A DNA stretch of 60,602 bases, taken from contig JAEZFP010000035.1 of NCBI GenBank assembly GCA_023417475.1, positions 1 to 60,602 on the forward strand. Direction: 5' to 3'. The notes beneath the pieces were generated by a model. The model was given only the letters and a program-made list of their open reading frames with translations, did no database searches and was not told where the DNA came from. Shown one piece after another: positions 24,129 through 32,440 of this stretch (position 1 is its first letter; the number at the start of each line of letters is the position of its first letter). The position numbers were made by a program, and so were the translations under genes. Source of the DNA: Bacillota bacterium. Its GTDB lineage: Bacteria; Bacillota; UBA4882; UBA8346.

Positions 24129-24830
24129 ATGAAATGGAAAGCCCTTTTGGTCATTTTTGGTTTAACTTTGTTTTTTAGCTGTTTTAGCGCGATGGATGCC
24201 GCTGGGTCCGGGAAGGCGCAAAACTACATCCAGTTGCAACAACGCGTTTACCTCCCGAAAACGAAGACGCCGGCGCCGTTGGTGGTGCTGGTGCACAACG
24301 GCGGTTCCAACAAAGAGGCCTGGACCGATTTTCCGCAAGAGTTGGCGGCCCAAGGCTGGGTGGTTCTAACGCTGGATTGGGAAGAGTTCAAAACAACCTA
24401 CGATATTGAGAAGTCCGTCGGTCTGACCCTTAAACAATACGCCGACCGGATCGACGCCACCAAGACGGCATTCGTCAGCGGCTGCCATGGCGGGAGCAAA
24501 ACGCTGCTGTTGTTCGGCAAGTTAAAGAAACTTTCTTATAAGATTCAAACCGTCGTCGCTTTGGGCATCTCCGAGCCGACTTACGCCGACATGGTTCAGG
24601 CCCTTAAAAACGAACATCCGCCGGTCTTGGCTTTTTACTCGCTCAAAGACAACTTGGGTGAGAAATATCAAGTCAACAGCAAAAAATTCGCCGAGGAAGT
24701 TCTGACCCAGCCGAAACAAGTGGTCAGCATCGACGCCGCTCCGCATGGCGATGAACTGACCGCCGATGCAGGAACCAAAGACGAGGTCAGAAAAAAGATT
24801 GTCGCTTGGTTGCGAGATTATTTGAAGTAA
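24129..24830 (+). CDS. Secreted alpha/beta hydrolase with Cys nucleophile (dienelactone hydrolase-like)
   Basis: A 233-residue exported protein. The hydrophobic N-terminus (WKALLVIFGLTLFFSCFSA) is a signal sequence; FFSC might be a weak lipobox. The core is an alpha/beta hydrolase: VVLVHNGGSNKEAWTDFPQELAAQGW (oxyanion loop and first helix), a nucleophile elbow SGCHGGS that puts Cys where most esterases have Ser, an acid near YSLKDNLG, and the histidine in APHGDEL. A Cys-His-Asp triad is known from dienelactone hydrolases. The substrate is unknown; two secreted carbohydrate-related genes follow on the same strand. GAGAGGA lies 10 bp upstream of the ATG. Confidence 0.75.
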   Translation: MKWKALLVIFGLTLFFSCFSAMDAAGSGKAQNYIQLQQRVYLPKTKTPAPLVVLVHNGGSNKEAWTDFPQELAAQGWVVLTLDWEEFKTTYDIEKSVGLTLKQYADRIDATKTAFVSGCHGGSKTLLLFGKLKKLSYKIQTVVALGISEPTYADMVQALKNEHPPVLAFYSLKDNLGEKYQVNSKKFAEEVLTQPKQVVSIDAAPHGDELTADAGTKDEVRKKIVAWLRDYLK

Positions 24831-24872
24831 TTTACTCAACGTCATAACGATAAACCAAGGGAGGAAAAAATC

Positions 24873-25439
24873 ATGAAACGAATCGCTTTAGTCCTGGTGA
24901 TCATCCCCTTATTGTTGCTGGCCGCCTCCATGGCGTTTGCCGAAGAACTCAAGGTTGTTGTGGAAGCCGAAAAATATTTGAAAGAAGAGAACGGCGCCCT
25001 GAAAAAGATTGACGGCCGGGTCGAATCGTCCGGCAATAGCTGCATCTCAACCTGGAATGACAAAGGCCATGTCATTGAATGGGAAGTGAATATTCCCGCC
25101 ACCGCCGAATACAAAGTGGTCTTACGTTTCGCCAACGGTCGGGATTGGGAGACTTATCGCGATCTGAAGATCGACGGCGCATATCCCAGTGACGCCTTTA
25201 AGAAAATTGGCATCCCGGCGACCGGCGGTTTTAGCAAAGATAGCAACAACTGGGTGAATATCACCGTCGTTGACGCTCAGAAAGCCGTGGCGTTGATTAA
25301 ATTAACCCAAGGAAAACACCTGATCCGTATGACCAACCTGGGAGGTGCCGACGGCAACGACGGCGCGTCCAATCTGGACAGTCTCGGATTTTTAGGAAAG
25401 GACGTCAACCCGAACGTCCTTGGCAAAGCGTCATTTTGA
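24873..25439 (+). CDS. Secreted carbohydrate-binding-module-like protein (CBM6/35 type)
   Basis: A 188-residue protein with a clear signal peptide (KRIALVLVIIPLLLLAASMAFA). The mature domain (EAEKYL...GRVESSGNSCISTWNDKGHVIEWEVNIP, AEYKVVLRFANG, DLKIDGAYP, LIKLTQGKHLIRMTNLGGADGNDGASNLDSLGF) has the jelly-roll CBM6/CBM35 pattern: an initial E-A-E calcium site, 'Y.v..rya' strand, 'G.h.i.l......g...ld.l'. It carries no catalytic domain, so it is a free binding module, perhaps presenting glycan to the esterases encoded on either side. GGGAGGAAAAAATC precedes the ATG. Confidence 0.8.
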   Translation: MKRIALVLVIIPLLLLAASMAFAEELKVVVEAEKYLKEENGALKKIDGRVESSGNSCISTWNDKGHVIEWEVNIPATAEYKVVLRFANGRDWETYRDLKIDGAYPSDAFKKIGIPATGGFSKDSNNWVNITVVDAQKAVALIKLTQGKHLIRMTNLGGADGNDGASNLDSLGFLGKDVNPNVLGKASF

Positions 25440-25465
25440 ACTTACAAACTTCCCTCCTTTCGCGA

Positions 25466-25494
25466 GAGTGAGCGGTGACCCCGTTCACTCTTTT
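25466..25494 (+). terminator. Terminator after the CBM gene
   Basis: GAGTGAGCGG (25466-25475) pairs with CCGTTCACTC (25481-25490), with one G-T pair, followed by TTTT. Confidence 0.7.
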
Positions 25495-25592
25495 GGCAAC
25501 GGGGCCAATTGGGTTTTCCAACAACAAATTTTGTTCCGGATGGGATAGCTACTGTAAGCTGTTTTGAAAACAATGGATGAAGAGGTGGACTG

Positions 25593-26741
25593 ATGCGTAA
25601 GTTATTGCTGTATTTGCTGACGGGATTGATGTTGGTCACCGGCAACGCCGGCATATGGGGGAAAACAGCGGATCTTCCGCAGCCAAAAACGGCGCCGTTG
25701 ATTGAGCGGAAATACCTGGAACCCATCTATGACCAAGCGATTGCCCGGGACGTTATCTATCAAGAAGTCACCAATTATAATGGGGAAGCGCTAAAACTCG
25801 GAATGGACATTTATCAACCGGTCGGCGACAGCGAGACGGAACGGCCGGCGTTGCTGATATTACATGGCGGCAGCTTCCGCGGCGGCAATAAGGAAGCATT
25901 GTATGCATTATGCGTCGAATTCGCCAGACGCGGTTATGTGGTTGCTTCAGCCGATTACCGGGTCCGGGAGGATCCCGCTCAAAATATCAACGACGCCGCC
26001 CGGGATGCAATCGTCGATATTGGCGCCGCATTTCGGTGGCTGCACCGGAATGGTAAAGCGTATCGCATCGACTGCCGGCGGATCATAATCGGCGGGGAAT
26101 CGGCAGGGGGTTATGCCGCGCTGGCCCTGGGCTATCAGGGGGAAGAGTTCGGATTGGACCGGCAACAATATCCCATTGCCGGCGTGCTTGATCTCTACGG
26201 AGGAATGCTTGACGCGCCGTTTTCGAAAAACGCCCCGCCTTTATTAATTATCCACGGTACCAAAGATCCCCTCATTCCTTACGACCTCAGCGTCCGGCTG
26301 GCGGAAAAGGCGAAGCGGGCCGGGGTGGATTATGAGTTTTTCACAATGGACGGGATGGGGCACACGTATAAAAACAAACTATACAACGACAATCTAGCGC
26401 GAATGTTGCGTTTTATGTACCGCATCGTCATACCGCTGCAGCAACCTGTGTTTACCACGGCGACTCCGGTCGTCACTACCGCTCCGGGGCGGAGTTTCAG
26501 CCTCGCTTTTTTGCAACAAGCGTCTCCTCAACCAAAAGAGGCGATTCTGCGGTTGCCGGAAGGGTGGAAAGGGACCGGCAAAGCTTCGACAGTCGCAGGA
26601 AAAGCGGTGTTGGAGTACACCGTGACCCTCCCCGAAAATACTGAGCTTAAGAATTATTTCCTCTTGTTGGAAACGGTAGACCCGGCAACTCAAAAATCAA
26701 GCGGCGTCATGGTGCTGGTCCGGGTCATTGCGTCAACCTGA
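25593..26741 (+). CDS. Secreted alpha/beta hydrolase (BD-FAE-like esterase)
   Basis: A 382-residue exported esterase. Signal peptide (RKLLLYLLTGLMLVTGNAGIWG), then a hydrolase domain with LHGGSFRGGNK (oxyanion HGG motif), GGESAGGYAALALG (Ser nucleophile), HGTKDPLIPYD (acid) and MDGMGHTYKN (His). This matches the hormone-sensitive-lipase/BD-FAE carbohydrate esterase group. Residues about 285-382 form a separate beta-rich domain of unknown type. Likely substrates are acyl groups on plant or microbial polysaccharides, supported only by family and by the neighbouring CBM. AAGAGGTGGACTG precedes the ATG. Confidence 0.85.
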   Translation: MRKLLLYLLTGLMLVTGNAGIWGKTADLPQPKTAPLIERKYLEPIYDQAIARDVIYQEVTNYNGEALKLGMDIYQPVGDSETERPALLILHGGSFRGGNKEALYALCVEFARRGYVVASADYRVREDPAQNINDAARDAIVDIGAAFRWLHRNGKAYRIDCRRIIIGGESAGGYAALALGYQGEEFGLDRQQYPIAGVLDLYGGMLDAPFSKNAPPLLIIHGTKDPLIPYDLSVRLAEKAKRAGVDYEFFTMDGMGHTYKNKLYNDNLARMLRFMYRIVIPLQQPVFTTATPVVTTAPGRSFSLAFLQQASPQPKEAILRLPEGWKGTGKASTVAGKAVLEYTVTLPENTELKNYFLLLETVDPATQKSSGVMVLVRVIAST

Positions 26742-26778
26742 GTCGTTTGCATAGTTACCTCAAGTACAATGATTGCAA

Positions 26779-26813
26779 AGCCTCTTTCCACGTGAAGAGG
26801 CTTTTCTGATTTT
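26779..26813 (+). terminator. Terminator of the esterase gene
   Basis: AAGCCTCTT (26779-26787) pairs with AAGAGGCTT (26796-26804), followed by TTCTGATTTTT. Confidence 0.8.
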
Positions 26814-26899
26814 TATCCGGCCGCCCGGGCAGGAATGGATAGAATCGAAGTAGAAAGATACAGTAATAATTTAATTAGCGCGTTGTAAAGGAGTTACTG

Positions 26900-27613
26900 A
26901 TGGCTACCGCCAATTTGATCGGAATTTTAGCCGGGATGGGTCCCCGTTCGACCACGCCCTTTTTAGAGCAAGTGCTGGATCAATGTCAATTGCAATATGG
27001 AGCGAAAGATGATTTGGATTATCCGCCGTTGTTGATCTATTCGCTACCGACCCCGTTTTATCTGGACCGTCCGTTGGATCACGAATTGATGGAACAGACG
27101 ATCAGCGCCGGATTGCGCCAGTTGGAAGCGGCCGGGGTTCGACTGGTGGCTATGCCCTGCAATACGGCGCACCGTTATTTTGACCAATTGCAACGGAGTG
27201 TCGGGATTCCGTTATTGAACATTATCACCGAAACCTTGGCCGAGCTTGCCGCGGGACCACCCCGGCAGCGGGTCACCCTGTTGGCGACGGCGTCGACCCA
27301 GTCCGCCGGGGTCTATCAAGCGGGGCTGGCGGCCGCCGGGCGCCAAGTGGTCTGGGAGGAGCAATGGCAGGAACCGGTCAACCGGTTAATTCGTTTAATT
27401 AAAGATAAAGGGGATTCTGGGCAGATCGAAGCGGAATGGCGTCGGTTAACCAAAACCATTGCGGCGGCGGGGGTTGACGCGATCATCAACGGTTGCACCG
27501 ATCTGAGCGTGGTCGCCAAATACGCCGGATCGCCCGTACCGCTGATTGATTCGGGAGAAGTATTGGCCAAAGCGGTGGTCCGGGAGTATTTGAAGCTTCG
27601 CAATAATCGTTGA
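26900..27613 (+). CDS. Aspartate/glutamate racemase family protein
   Basis: A 237-residue cofactor-independent amino-acid racemase (RacX/aspartate racemase family). GILAGMGPRSTTPFLEQVL opens the protein. The two catalytic cysteines lie in MPCNTAHRYF (about residue 87) and INGCTDLSVV (about 198), the paired thiols that act as acid and base. D-amino acids from such enzymes go into peptidoglycan or spore and biofilm signals. AAAGGAGTTACTG precedes the ATG. The M50 protease gene starts 12 bp after its stop, so the two are probably co-transcribed. Confidence 0.9.
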   Translation: MATANLIGILAGMGPRSTTPFLEQVLDQCQLQYGAKDDLDYPPLLIYSLPTPFYLDRPLDHELMEQTISAGLRQLEAAGVRLVAMPCNTAHRYFDQLQRSVGIPLLNIITETLAELAAGPPRQRVTLLATASTQSAGVYQAGLAAAGRQVVWEEQWQEPVNRLIRLIKDKGDSGQIEAEWRRLTKTIAAAGVDAIINGCTDLSVVAKYAGSPVPLIDSGEVLAKAVVREYLKLRNNR

Positions 27614-27625
27614 GGAGTGGCATGA

Positions 27626-28267
27626 TTGGGTATTAATTTTCAAGAGATTTTATTAATGTTGCCGGCGATTTTGTTCGGTTTATCGTTTCATGAATTTTGC
27701 CATGCATATGTTGCGGTTAAACTGGGGGATGAGACCCCGCGACGTCAAAAACGTTTGACGTTGAATCCGCTGGCGCATTTTGATCCGATCGGCTTTTTGA
27801 TGTTACTCATCGTCCGTTTCGGTTGGGCCAAACCGGTGGAGATCAATCCGCAGGCATTTAAACATCCGCGTCGCGATGAGGTGTTGGTCTCATTGGCCGG
27901 CCCGTTGGCGAACCTGATTACGGCGGTGGTTTTTGTCGTTTTGATTCGGTTGTTCATTGGTCCGCTGGGCCGAATGGAAACTTACGGCCGATATATTTTC
28001 GATATGATGCAGTACTTTGTGGTCATCAACCTTGGGTTGATGATCTTTAACCTGCTGCCGATTCCGCCGTTGGACGGATCGCACCTTGTCTTTGTGGTTT
28101 TGCCGGACCGTTGGGTCCGTTTTAAGATCGGTTTATATCGTTACGGCAGTATCGCCCTGCTGGGAGTGATCGTCTTGGAGCGGGTAACCAACCTGGATCT
28201 GTTGCCTATCGGAAAAGCGGTTTTTGCGATTTACTCCGGATTATTCCGAATGGTCGGGCTTGGATAG
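27626..28267 (+). CDS. Site-2-type membrane metalloprotease (M50)
   Basis: A 213-residue integral membrane zinc protease. The HEFCH motif (HEXXH, about residue 21-25) in the first helix and NLLPIPPLDGSHL (about 142-154), which supplies the aspartate ligand, define the compact M50B subfamily without PDZ domain. Four to six membrane helices are visible. The start is a TTG at 27626 because the nearby ATG at 27621 is in another frame and closes at once; GAGGAG lies 8 bp upstream. Cleavage targets are unknown. Confidence 0.92.
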   Translation: MGINFQEILLMLPAILFGLSFHEFCHAYVAVKLGDETPRRQKRLTLNPLAHFDPIGFLMLLIVRFGWAKPVEINPQAFKHPRRDEVLVSLAGPLANLITAVVFVVLIRLFIGPLGRMETYGRYIFDMMQYFVVINLGLMIFNLLPIPPLDGSHLVFVVLPDRWVRFKIGLYRYGSIALLGVIVLERVTNLDLLPIGKAVFAIYSGLFRMVGLG

Positions 28268-28304
28268 CCACAAACTTCAACTGTCAAACTATCAAATCTA
28301 AAAT

Positions 28305-28345
28305 GCGGAACCCGACCGGATCGTGTCCGGTTGGGTTCCGCTTTC
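28305..28345. terminator. Bidirectional terminator hairpin
   Basis: GCGGAACCCGACCGGA (28305-28320) pairs with TCCGGTTGGGTTCCGC (28326-28341), with one mismatch, between the convergent M50 gene and the minus-strand gene ending at 28360. Confidence 0.85.
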
Positions 28346-28359
28346 CGCTGTTGGTTGTT

Positions 28360-29316
28360 TTATTCCTTTACTAGCTCTACGGTCGTGGCGCCTTTGGCGG
28401 AAAAAGGATAGGTTTTGTCTTTCATTGCATCGGGACCGGCGACGACCCGGATTTTGCCGCGAATGGCCATGGTCGAGCGGAGGTTTAACGGCAATCCGGT
28501 GGAGCGATCCAGGGTTAAGGTAGCCGTTTCGGTTCCGTTAAACTCGTAAACCATGGCCAACTGATCGAGCGCTAACGGCGGCGGGGCCGCCAGATTGGAC
28601 CGGAGTTTGGCGTTTTTGCGGATTACAATGCTTTCGGGACTTTGTTTGACCAGAGTCAGCTTGGCGTCGGCGATGGTCGGCAAGCGTTTGGTCAGAATCG
28701 TACGTCGTTGCCAAGTTTGGCCAACGGCGACCGTTTGCTCCGGCAGGAACAGCTCGCTTAACTTCTCTTCCAAAGCGGCATCCCCCAGGGTATCGGCAAA
28801 GGTTTTCCGGATAAATTCCAGCGAGCCTTGGGCAGGTTGGTTTGGCTTGGCCGGGTCGTATTTTTTGAGCACTTCCGCGATGAGCGGTTCGTAACCGTCG
28901 ACCATTCGAACCTGTCCGTCCGGTTGGACTTTCAGGTCAAACGGTTTAATTACCATCAGCAGATAAGGGGAGTATTGTGGCAGCTCGGGACTTGGTTTGC
29001 GAAAATCAAAAGTTTTGACTCCCGCGGCGCCGGACTCCTCAATCCGGAACTGCTCGTAACTGACTTGCAGCCGGACTCCGGTCGGGTCTCTCTCCAACGC
29101 GGTGAGTGTGTAAACAAGCTGCTGCGTCGTGACGATCTTTTGTTGCGTCCCATCGGGTTTGCCGGTGTTCAGCTCGGTTCGGATAACTTCCCGAAACCGG
29201 TAGGGTTGATCAAGATCGGGCTTGAGCCGCAGTTCTACTGATTGGGGAAGCGCGGCCGCCCAAGGCGGAATATTGAATATGAACAGCAAAGTCAGAAACA
29301 TTAAGAACTTTTTCAT
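28360..29316 (-). CDS. Exported DUF6263-like protein
   Basis: A 318-residue exported protein. ATG 29316 is selected because AAGGAG lies 8 bp upstream and a signal peptide (KKFLMFLTLLFIFNIPPWAAA) follows directly; the longer open frame upstream is not credible. The mature sequence (VELRLKPDLDQPYRFREVI, TTQQLVYTLTALERDPTGVRLQVSYEQ, VAVGQTWQRR, YEFNGTETATLTLDRSTGLPLNLRSTM) matches the pattern of DUF6263-type proteins, which have tandem beta-sheet halves. Function unknown; no catalytic motif is seen. It stands alone between a terminator and the divergent jet operon. Confidence 0.65.
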   Translation of the reverse strand: MKKFLMFLTLLFIFNIPPWAAALPQSVELRLKPDLDQPYRFREVIRTELNTGKPDGTQQKIVTTQQLVYTLTALERDPTGVRLQVSYEQFRIEESGAAGVKTFDFRKPSPELPQYSPYLLMVIKPFDLKVQPDGQVRMVDGYEPLIAEVLKKYDPAKPNQPAQGSLEFIRKTFADTLGDAALEEKLSELFLPEQTVAVGQTWQRRTILTKRLPTIADAKLTLVKQSPESIVIRKNAKLRSNLAAPPPLALDQLAMVYEFNGTETATLTLDRSTGLPLNLRSTMAIRGKIRVVAGPDAMKDKTYPFSAKGATTVELVKE

Positions 29317-29552
29317 GCAATGCTCCTTCAGGGAAATTCGTGAATACCATATTTGTTGGATTCGCGATGCAAGTGGGAAACCCTTTTCAAGCGAGCCGAA
29401 GTCGCTTTCCCAAAAAATGAAAAGGAAAACGCGGTGGGGAACCAATTAATATGGTATTGGCAACGGGTGTCCACTTTAGTTAGGTTGAATAAACGCGAAC
29501 GTGTATTTATATTTAAATCCGGTTAAACGGAGCGCCTGCCGGAAGAACACAA

Positions 29553-29581
29553 TTGTAGGAACTATCATATTAGATTACAAT
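29553..29581 (+). promoter_or_regulatory. Putative jet operon promoter
   Basis: TTGTAG (29553-29558), a 17-bp spacer and TACAAT (29576-29581) lie 44 bp upstream of jetA. Confidence 0.55.
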
Positions 29582-29625
29582 GTACAGGAGCGTTACTTTA
29601 GCGAAAGGGCAGCAAAGGAAGACTA

Positions 29626-31137
29626 ATGAACGAGCATGATCTCCGACCGATTGTTGAAACCAGCTATTTAAACCGTGACAATAGTTGGCGTTACCGGGCA
29701 ATACTGCATTATTGTTTTGTCCAGCACGAGCGGTTGCACCACTATGTGTACCCGGAAGAAATCCTTCAAGCACTCAAGGCTATCTCCTACTTTCGGGACT
29801 ATACCGAGGAACAGTTGCAACAGGATCTGAAACAACTGGTTGAGTGGAAAAATCTTATTCCGCGCCAGGAAACGGGCAGAGTTCAGACCATTGACGATTT
29901 TAAACGAAAGAAATTCCGTTACCAATGCACACCCTATACGATTGAAATTGAACGAATGGTCGCCAAATTGCAATCGTTGGGCGATAGTTTCGGCGGTTCG
30001 TTGGAAGCGACCTTATTCGAACGGTTGCAATTGGCGTTGGCGCGGCTGCTGGAACAAGGCCTGGCGCTTGAAGATGGCGAATTGAATCAGAGTTTCGAGG
30101 ATTTATACGGGTATTTTCGCAAGATGGTGCAAAACGCCGCGGACTACCTGGCCCATTTGAAAAGCGATAAAGTGGAAGAACAGATGATGACGGAAGCGTT
30201 TGTCGTTTATAAGAACGCCTTTACGCAATATCTGCAAAACTTTGTCTTAAGCATGCAACGGAGTTCATTCAAAATTGAGGCGCTTTTAAAAAAAATTCCG
30301 CCGGATCAGATGTGGCAAATCGCCGCACGCCTGGCCGATTATCAACGAAACATTCCCCGGATTGATGCCCAGCCGAGCCGCGAGGAATGGATTGATAATT
30401 ATTTGGATAAATATCGTAGTTTGGCGGAGTGGTTTTTGGGACGGGCCGGTCATCCCAGTGAACTATGGTCGCTGCAAAACGAGACGACCGAGACGATCCG
30501 GCGCATCACGCGGTTTGCCCAACGTTTAAGCGAACGAAGCCAAGCGTTTCGCAGCCGTCGCCATGACTATCTGCATCTTGCCGGTTGGTTCGGGCAGTTG
30601 GACGATGTCCGGGTTGCCCATCAATTGGCGGCGCTCCTGTTTGGCTTAGCTCAGACGCGGCATTTTCATGGCGAATTACGGACAAGCGACGATATAGACC
30701 GTCAGGTATGGGAAGAACCGCCAACGCTGATTACGGTATTGCCGCGGATTAGCGGTTATCGCGAGAAAACGCGGCCTGGGGCGATTATCGACCGGCGTCG
30801 TGAAAAACAAGAAGTACTTCGGGAATATCTGGCGCAACAACGCCGGAATGAAATATTGATCGACGATTTAATTGTTGATCAGCGGATTATCTTGGCGGAT
30901 CTGCCTGCGATTGATTCGTACGTACGGAAAACGTTACTGGGATGGATCGCTCGCTGCAGCCAAAGCCGGGATCGATTGATCCAAACGGAAACTGGTCGGA
31001 GGATCCGATTAATTGACGATCCGAGCAGGCGACGGATTTTATTGCAATGTACCGACGGTGTTTTGGAAATGCCGAATTATATATTGGAGTTTAGCGATGT
31101 CGCACGCGTCGTGAAAGTGGGTGAGACGCATGGCTGA
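29626..31137 (+). CDS. jetA: Wadjet type I subunit JetA (TIGR02677)
   Basis: A 503-residue protein of the TIGR02677 family, the kleisin-like (MukF-like) subunit of the Wadjet SMC complex. It starts RPIVETSYLNRDNSWRYRAILHYCFVQHERLHHYVYPEEI in pattern, a winged-helix segment, followed by long helical regions (about 100-350) and a C-terminal LLQCTDGVLEMPNYILEFSDV. AAAGGAAGACT precedes the ATG. It overlaps jetB by 8 bp. In characterised Wadjet systems JetA, JetB and JetC form a loop-extruding complex that senses small circular DNA and activates JetD cleavage. Confidence 0.9.
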   Translation: MNEHDLRPIVETSYLNRDNSWRYRAILHYCFVQHERLHHYVYPEEILQALKAISYFRDYTEEQLQQDLKQLVEWKNLIPRQETGRVQTIDDFKRKKFRYQCTPYTIEIERMVAKLQSLGDSFGGSLEATLFERLQLALARLLEQGLALEDGELNQSFEDLYGYFRKMVQNAADYLAHLKSDKVEEQMMTEAFVVYKNAFTQYLQNFVLSMQRSSFKIEALLKKIPPDQMWQIAARLADYQRNIPRIDAQPSREEWIDNYLDKYRSLAEWFLGRAGHPSELWSLQNETTETIRRITRFAQRLSERSQAFRSRRHDYLHLAGWFGQLDDVRVAHQLAALLFGLAQTRHFHGELRTSDDIDRQVWEEPPTLITVLPRISGYREKTRPGAIIDRRREKQEVLREYLAQQRRNEILIDDLIVDQRIILADLPAIDSYVRKTLLGWIARCSQSRDRLIQTETGRRIRLIDDPSRRRILLQCTDGVLEMPNYILEFSDVARVVKVGETHG

Positions 31138-32332
31138 ATCCAACGGTCCGGTCTTTGACGAAGGCGCTCGGGAAGCATTAACGTTATTGTTGGAGAATTA
31201 CTGGATTCTGCGTGAGGAGCAGCCGGAACGGTATCAACTGATTCGTCAGTATGAGTCGCTGCTGCGATCCTACCTGTTTGAGAAATGCGGTTGGCGGCTG
31301 ATCCAGCATCCCCAGTTTTATAAGTTGGAAAAGATCCCGGCCGAGCCCGAAGCCTGGATGGGGATTCTTGAGTTTCAACAACCGCGTGATTACGCTTTGC
31401 TCTGTTGCATCATGGCTTTCCTTGAAGAAAAAAGCGTGGACGAACAGTTTCTCTTAAGCGATCTTTGTGAAAGCATTTTGGCTTTTTATCCTCATGAGAC
31501 AGTCACCGATGAACGCTTGAATTGGGAAAATTATGATCACCGGCGCTCATTGGTCCGGGCATTGCGTTTTGCCGTGACGACAGGATTGACGCGTTTGGTC
31601 GACGGCGATGGCGAACAGTTCGCTATGCGTCGCGAGAGCGAAGCTTTGTACGAAGTAACCTTGCTGGCCCGCTATTTCTTGCGTTCGTATCCTAAGGATT
31701 TGCACCAGTACCGGAGTTTGGCGGAACTGCAAACAGCCGAACATTTTGATGAGGAGGCGGCGACCGGAACGGGGCGGCGCGCGCGGGTATACCGGCAATT
31801 GCTATTAACGCCGGCATACAACGTTGCCGCCGCCCGACCGGAGGATTTTAATTACTTGCGGTCCATGCACAAACGTCTCCGCGATGAACTGGAAAGTCGT
31901 GTCGGCCTGCAATTAGAGTTATATAAGGATTGCGCCATGCTGACGAGCCCGGAGCGGAATAGTTGGTGTAAACAAATGTTTCCGATTCAGCAAAGCGGCC
32001 TCCATGCCGTAATTCTGCATTTTGCGCGATGGTGCCGGGATGAACGCGGAACGCGGTCGGATTGGCGGGATGTGGTTAGCGGCGTCGAATTGGAAAAGTT
32101 GACCGAACAATGCCGCAATCGCTATGGCTCGGGTTGGACCAAAGAATACCGGGAACTAGGACTGAGTCGGTTGACAGCGGTTTTAACGGAGGAAATGGTT
32201 GACTGGAACATGGCCGCAATCGACCGTGAAACCAACCTGATCGAACTGCGGCCGCCGTTGTGGCGTTTAGCCGGTCAGTATCCTAATGACTATCTGGAAA
32301 CGGCGAAGCGCGAAGCGGGAAGCGAGAAATAG
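31130..32332 (+). CDS. jetB: Wadjet type I subunit JetB (TIGR02678)
   Basis: A 400-residue protein of the TIGR02678 family, the MukE-like (KITE) subunit of Wadjet. Recognisable blocks are LLENYWILREEQPERYQLIRQYE near the start, EPEAWMGILEFQQPRDYALLCCIMAFLE, RSLVRALRFAVTTGLTRLVDGD, and RRARVYRQLLLTPAYN. ATG 31130 is taken over GTG 31121, since the purine-rich AAGTGGGTGAG is better placed for it. It overlaps the jetA end and is followed by a 108-bp gap before jetC. Confidence 0.9.
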   Translation: MAESNGPVFDEGAREALTLLLENYWILREEQPERYQLIRQYESLLRSYLFEKCGWRLIQHPQFYKLEKIPAEPEAWMGILEFQQPRDYALLCCIMAFLEEKSVDEQFLLSDLCESILAFYPHETVTDERLNWENYDHRRSLVRALRFAVTTGLTRLVDGDGEQFAMRRESEALYEVTLLARYFLRSYPKDLHQYRSLAELQTAEHFDEEAATGTGRRARVYRQLLLTPAYNVAAARPEDFNYLRSMHKRLRDELESRVGLQLELYKDCAMLTSPERNSWCKQMFPIQQSGLHAVILHFARWCRDERGTRSDWRDVVSGVELEKLTEQCRNRYGSGWTKEYRELGLSRLTAVLTEEMVDWNMAAIDRETNLIELRPPLWRLAGQYPNDYLETAKREAGSEK

Positions 32333-32440
32333 TGTGAAAATGGGGTCGGTTGTCGGGGCGGTCACCGGAGCCGGCTGAATAACATACTGTTGTGACCGGT
32401 TTTGTTTTCGAAAACCGATGAAAGGATGTTTTTTTCTTAA

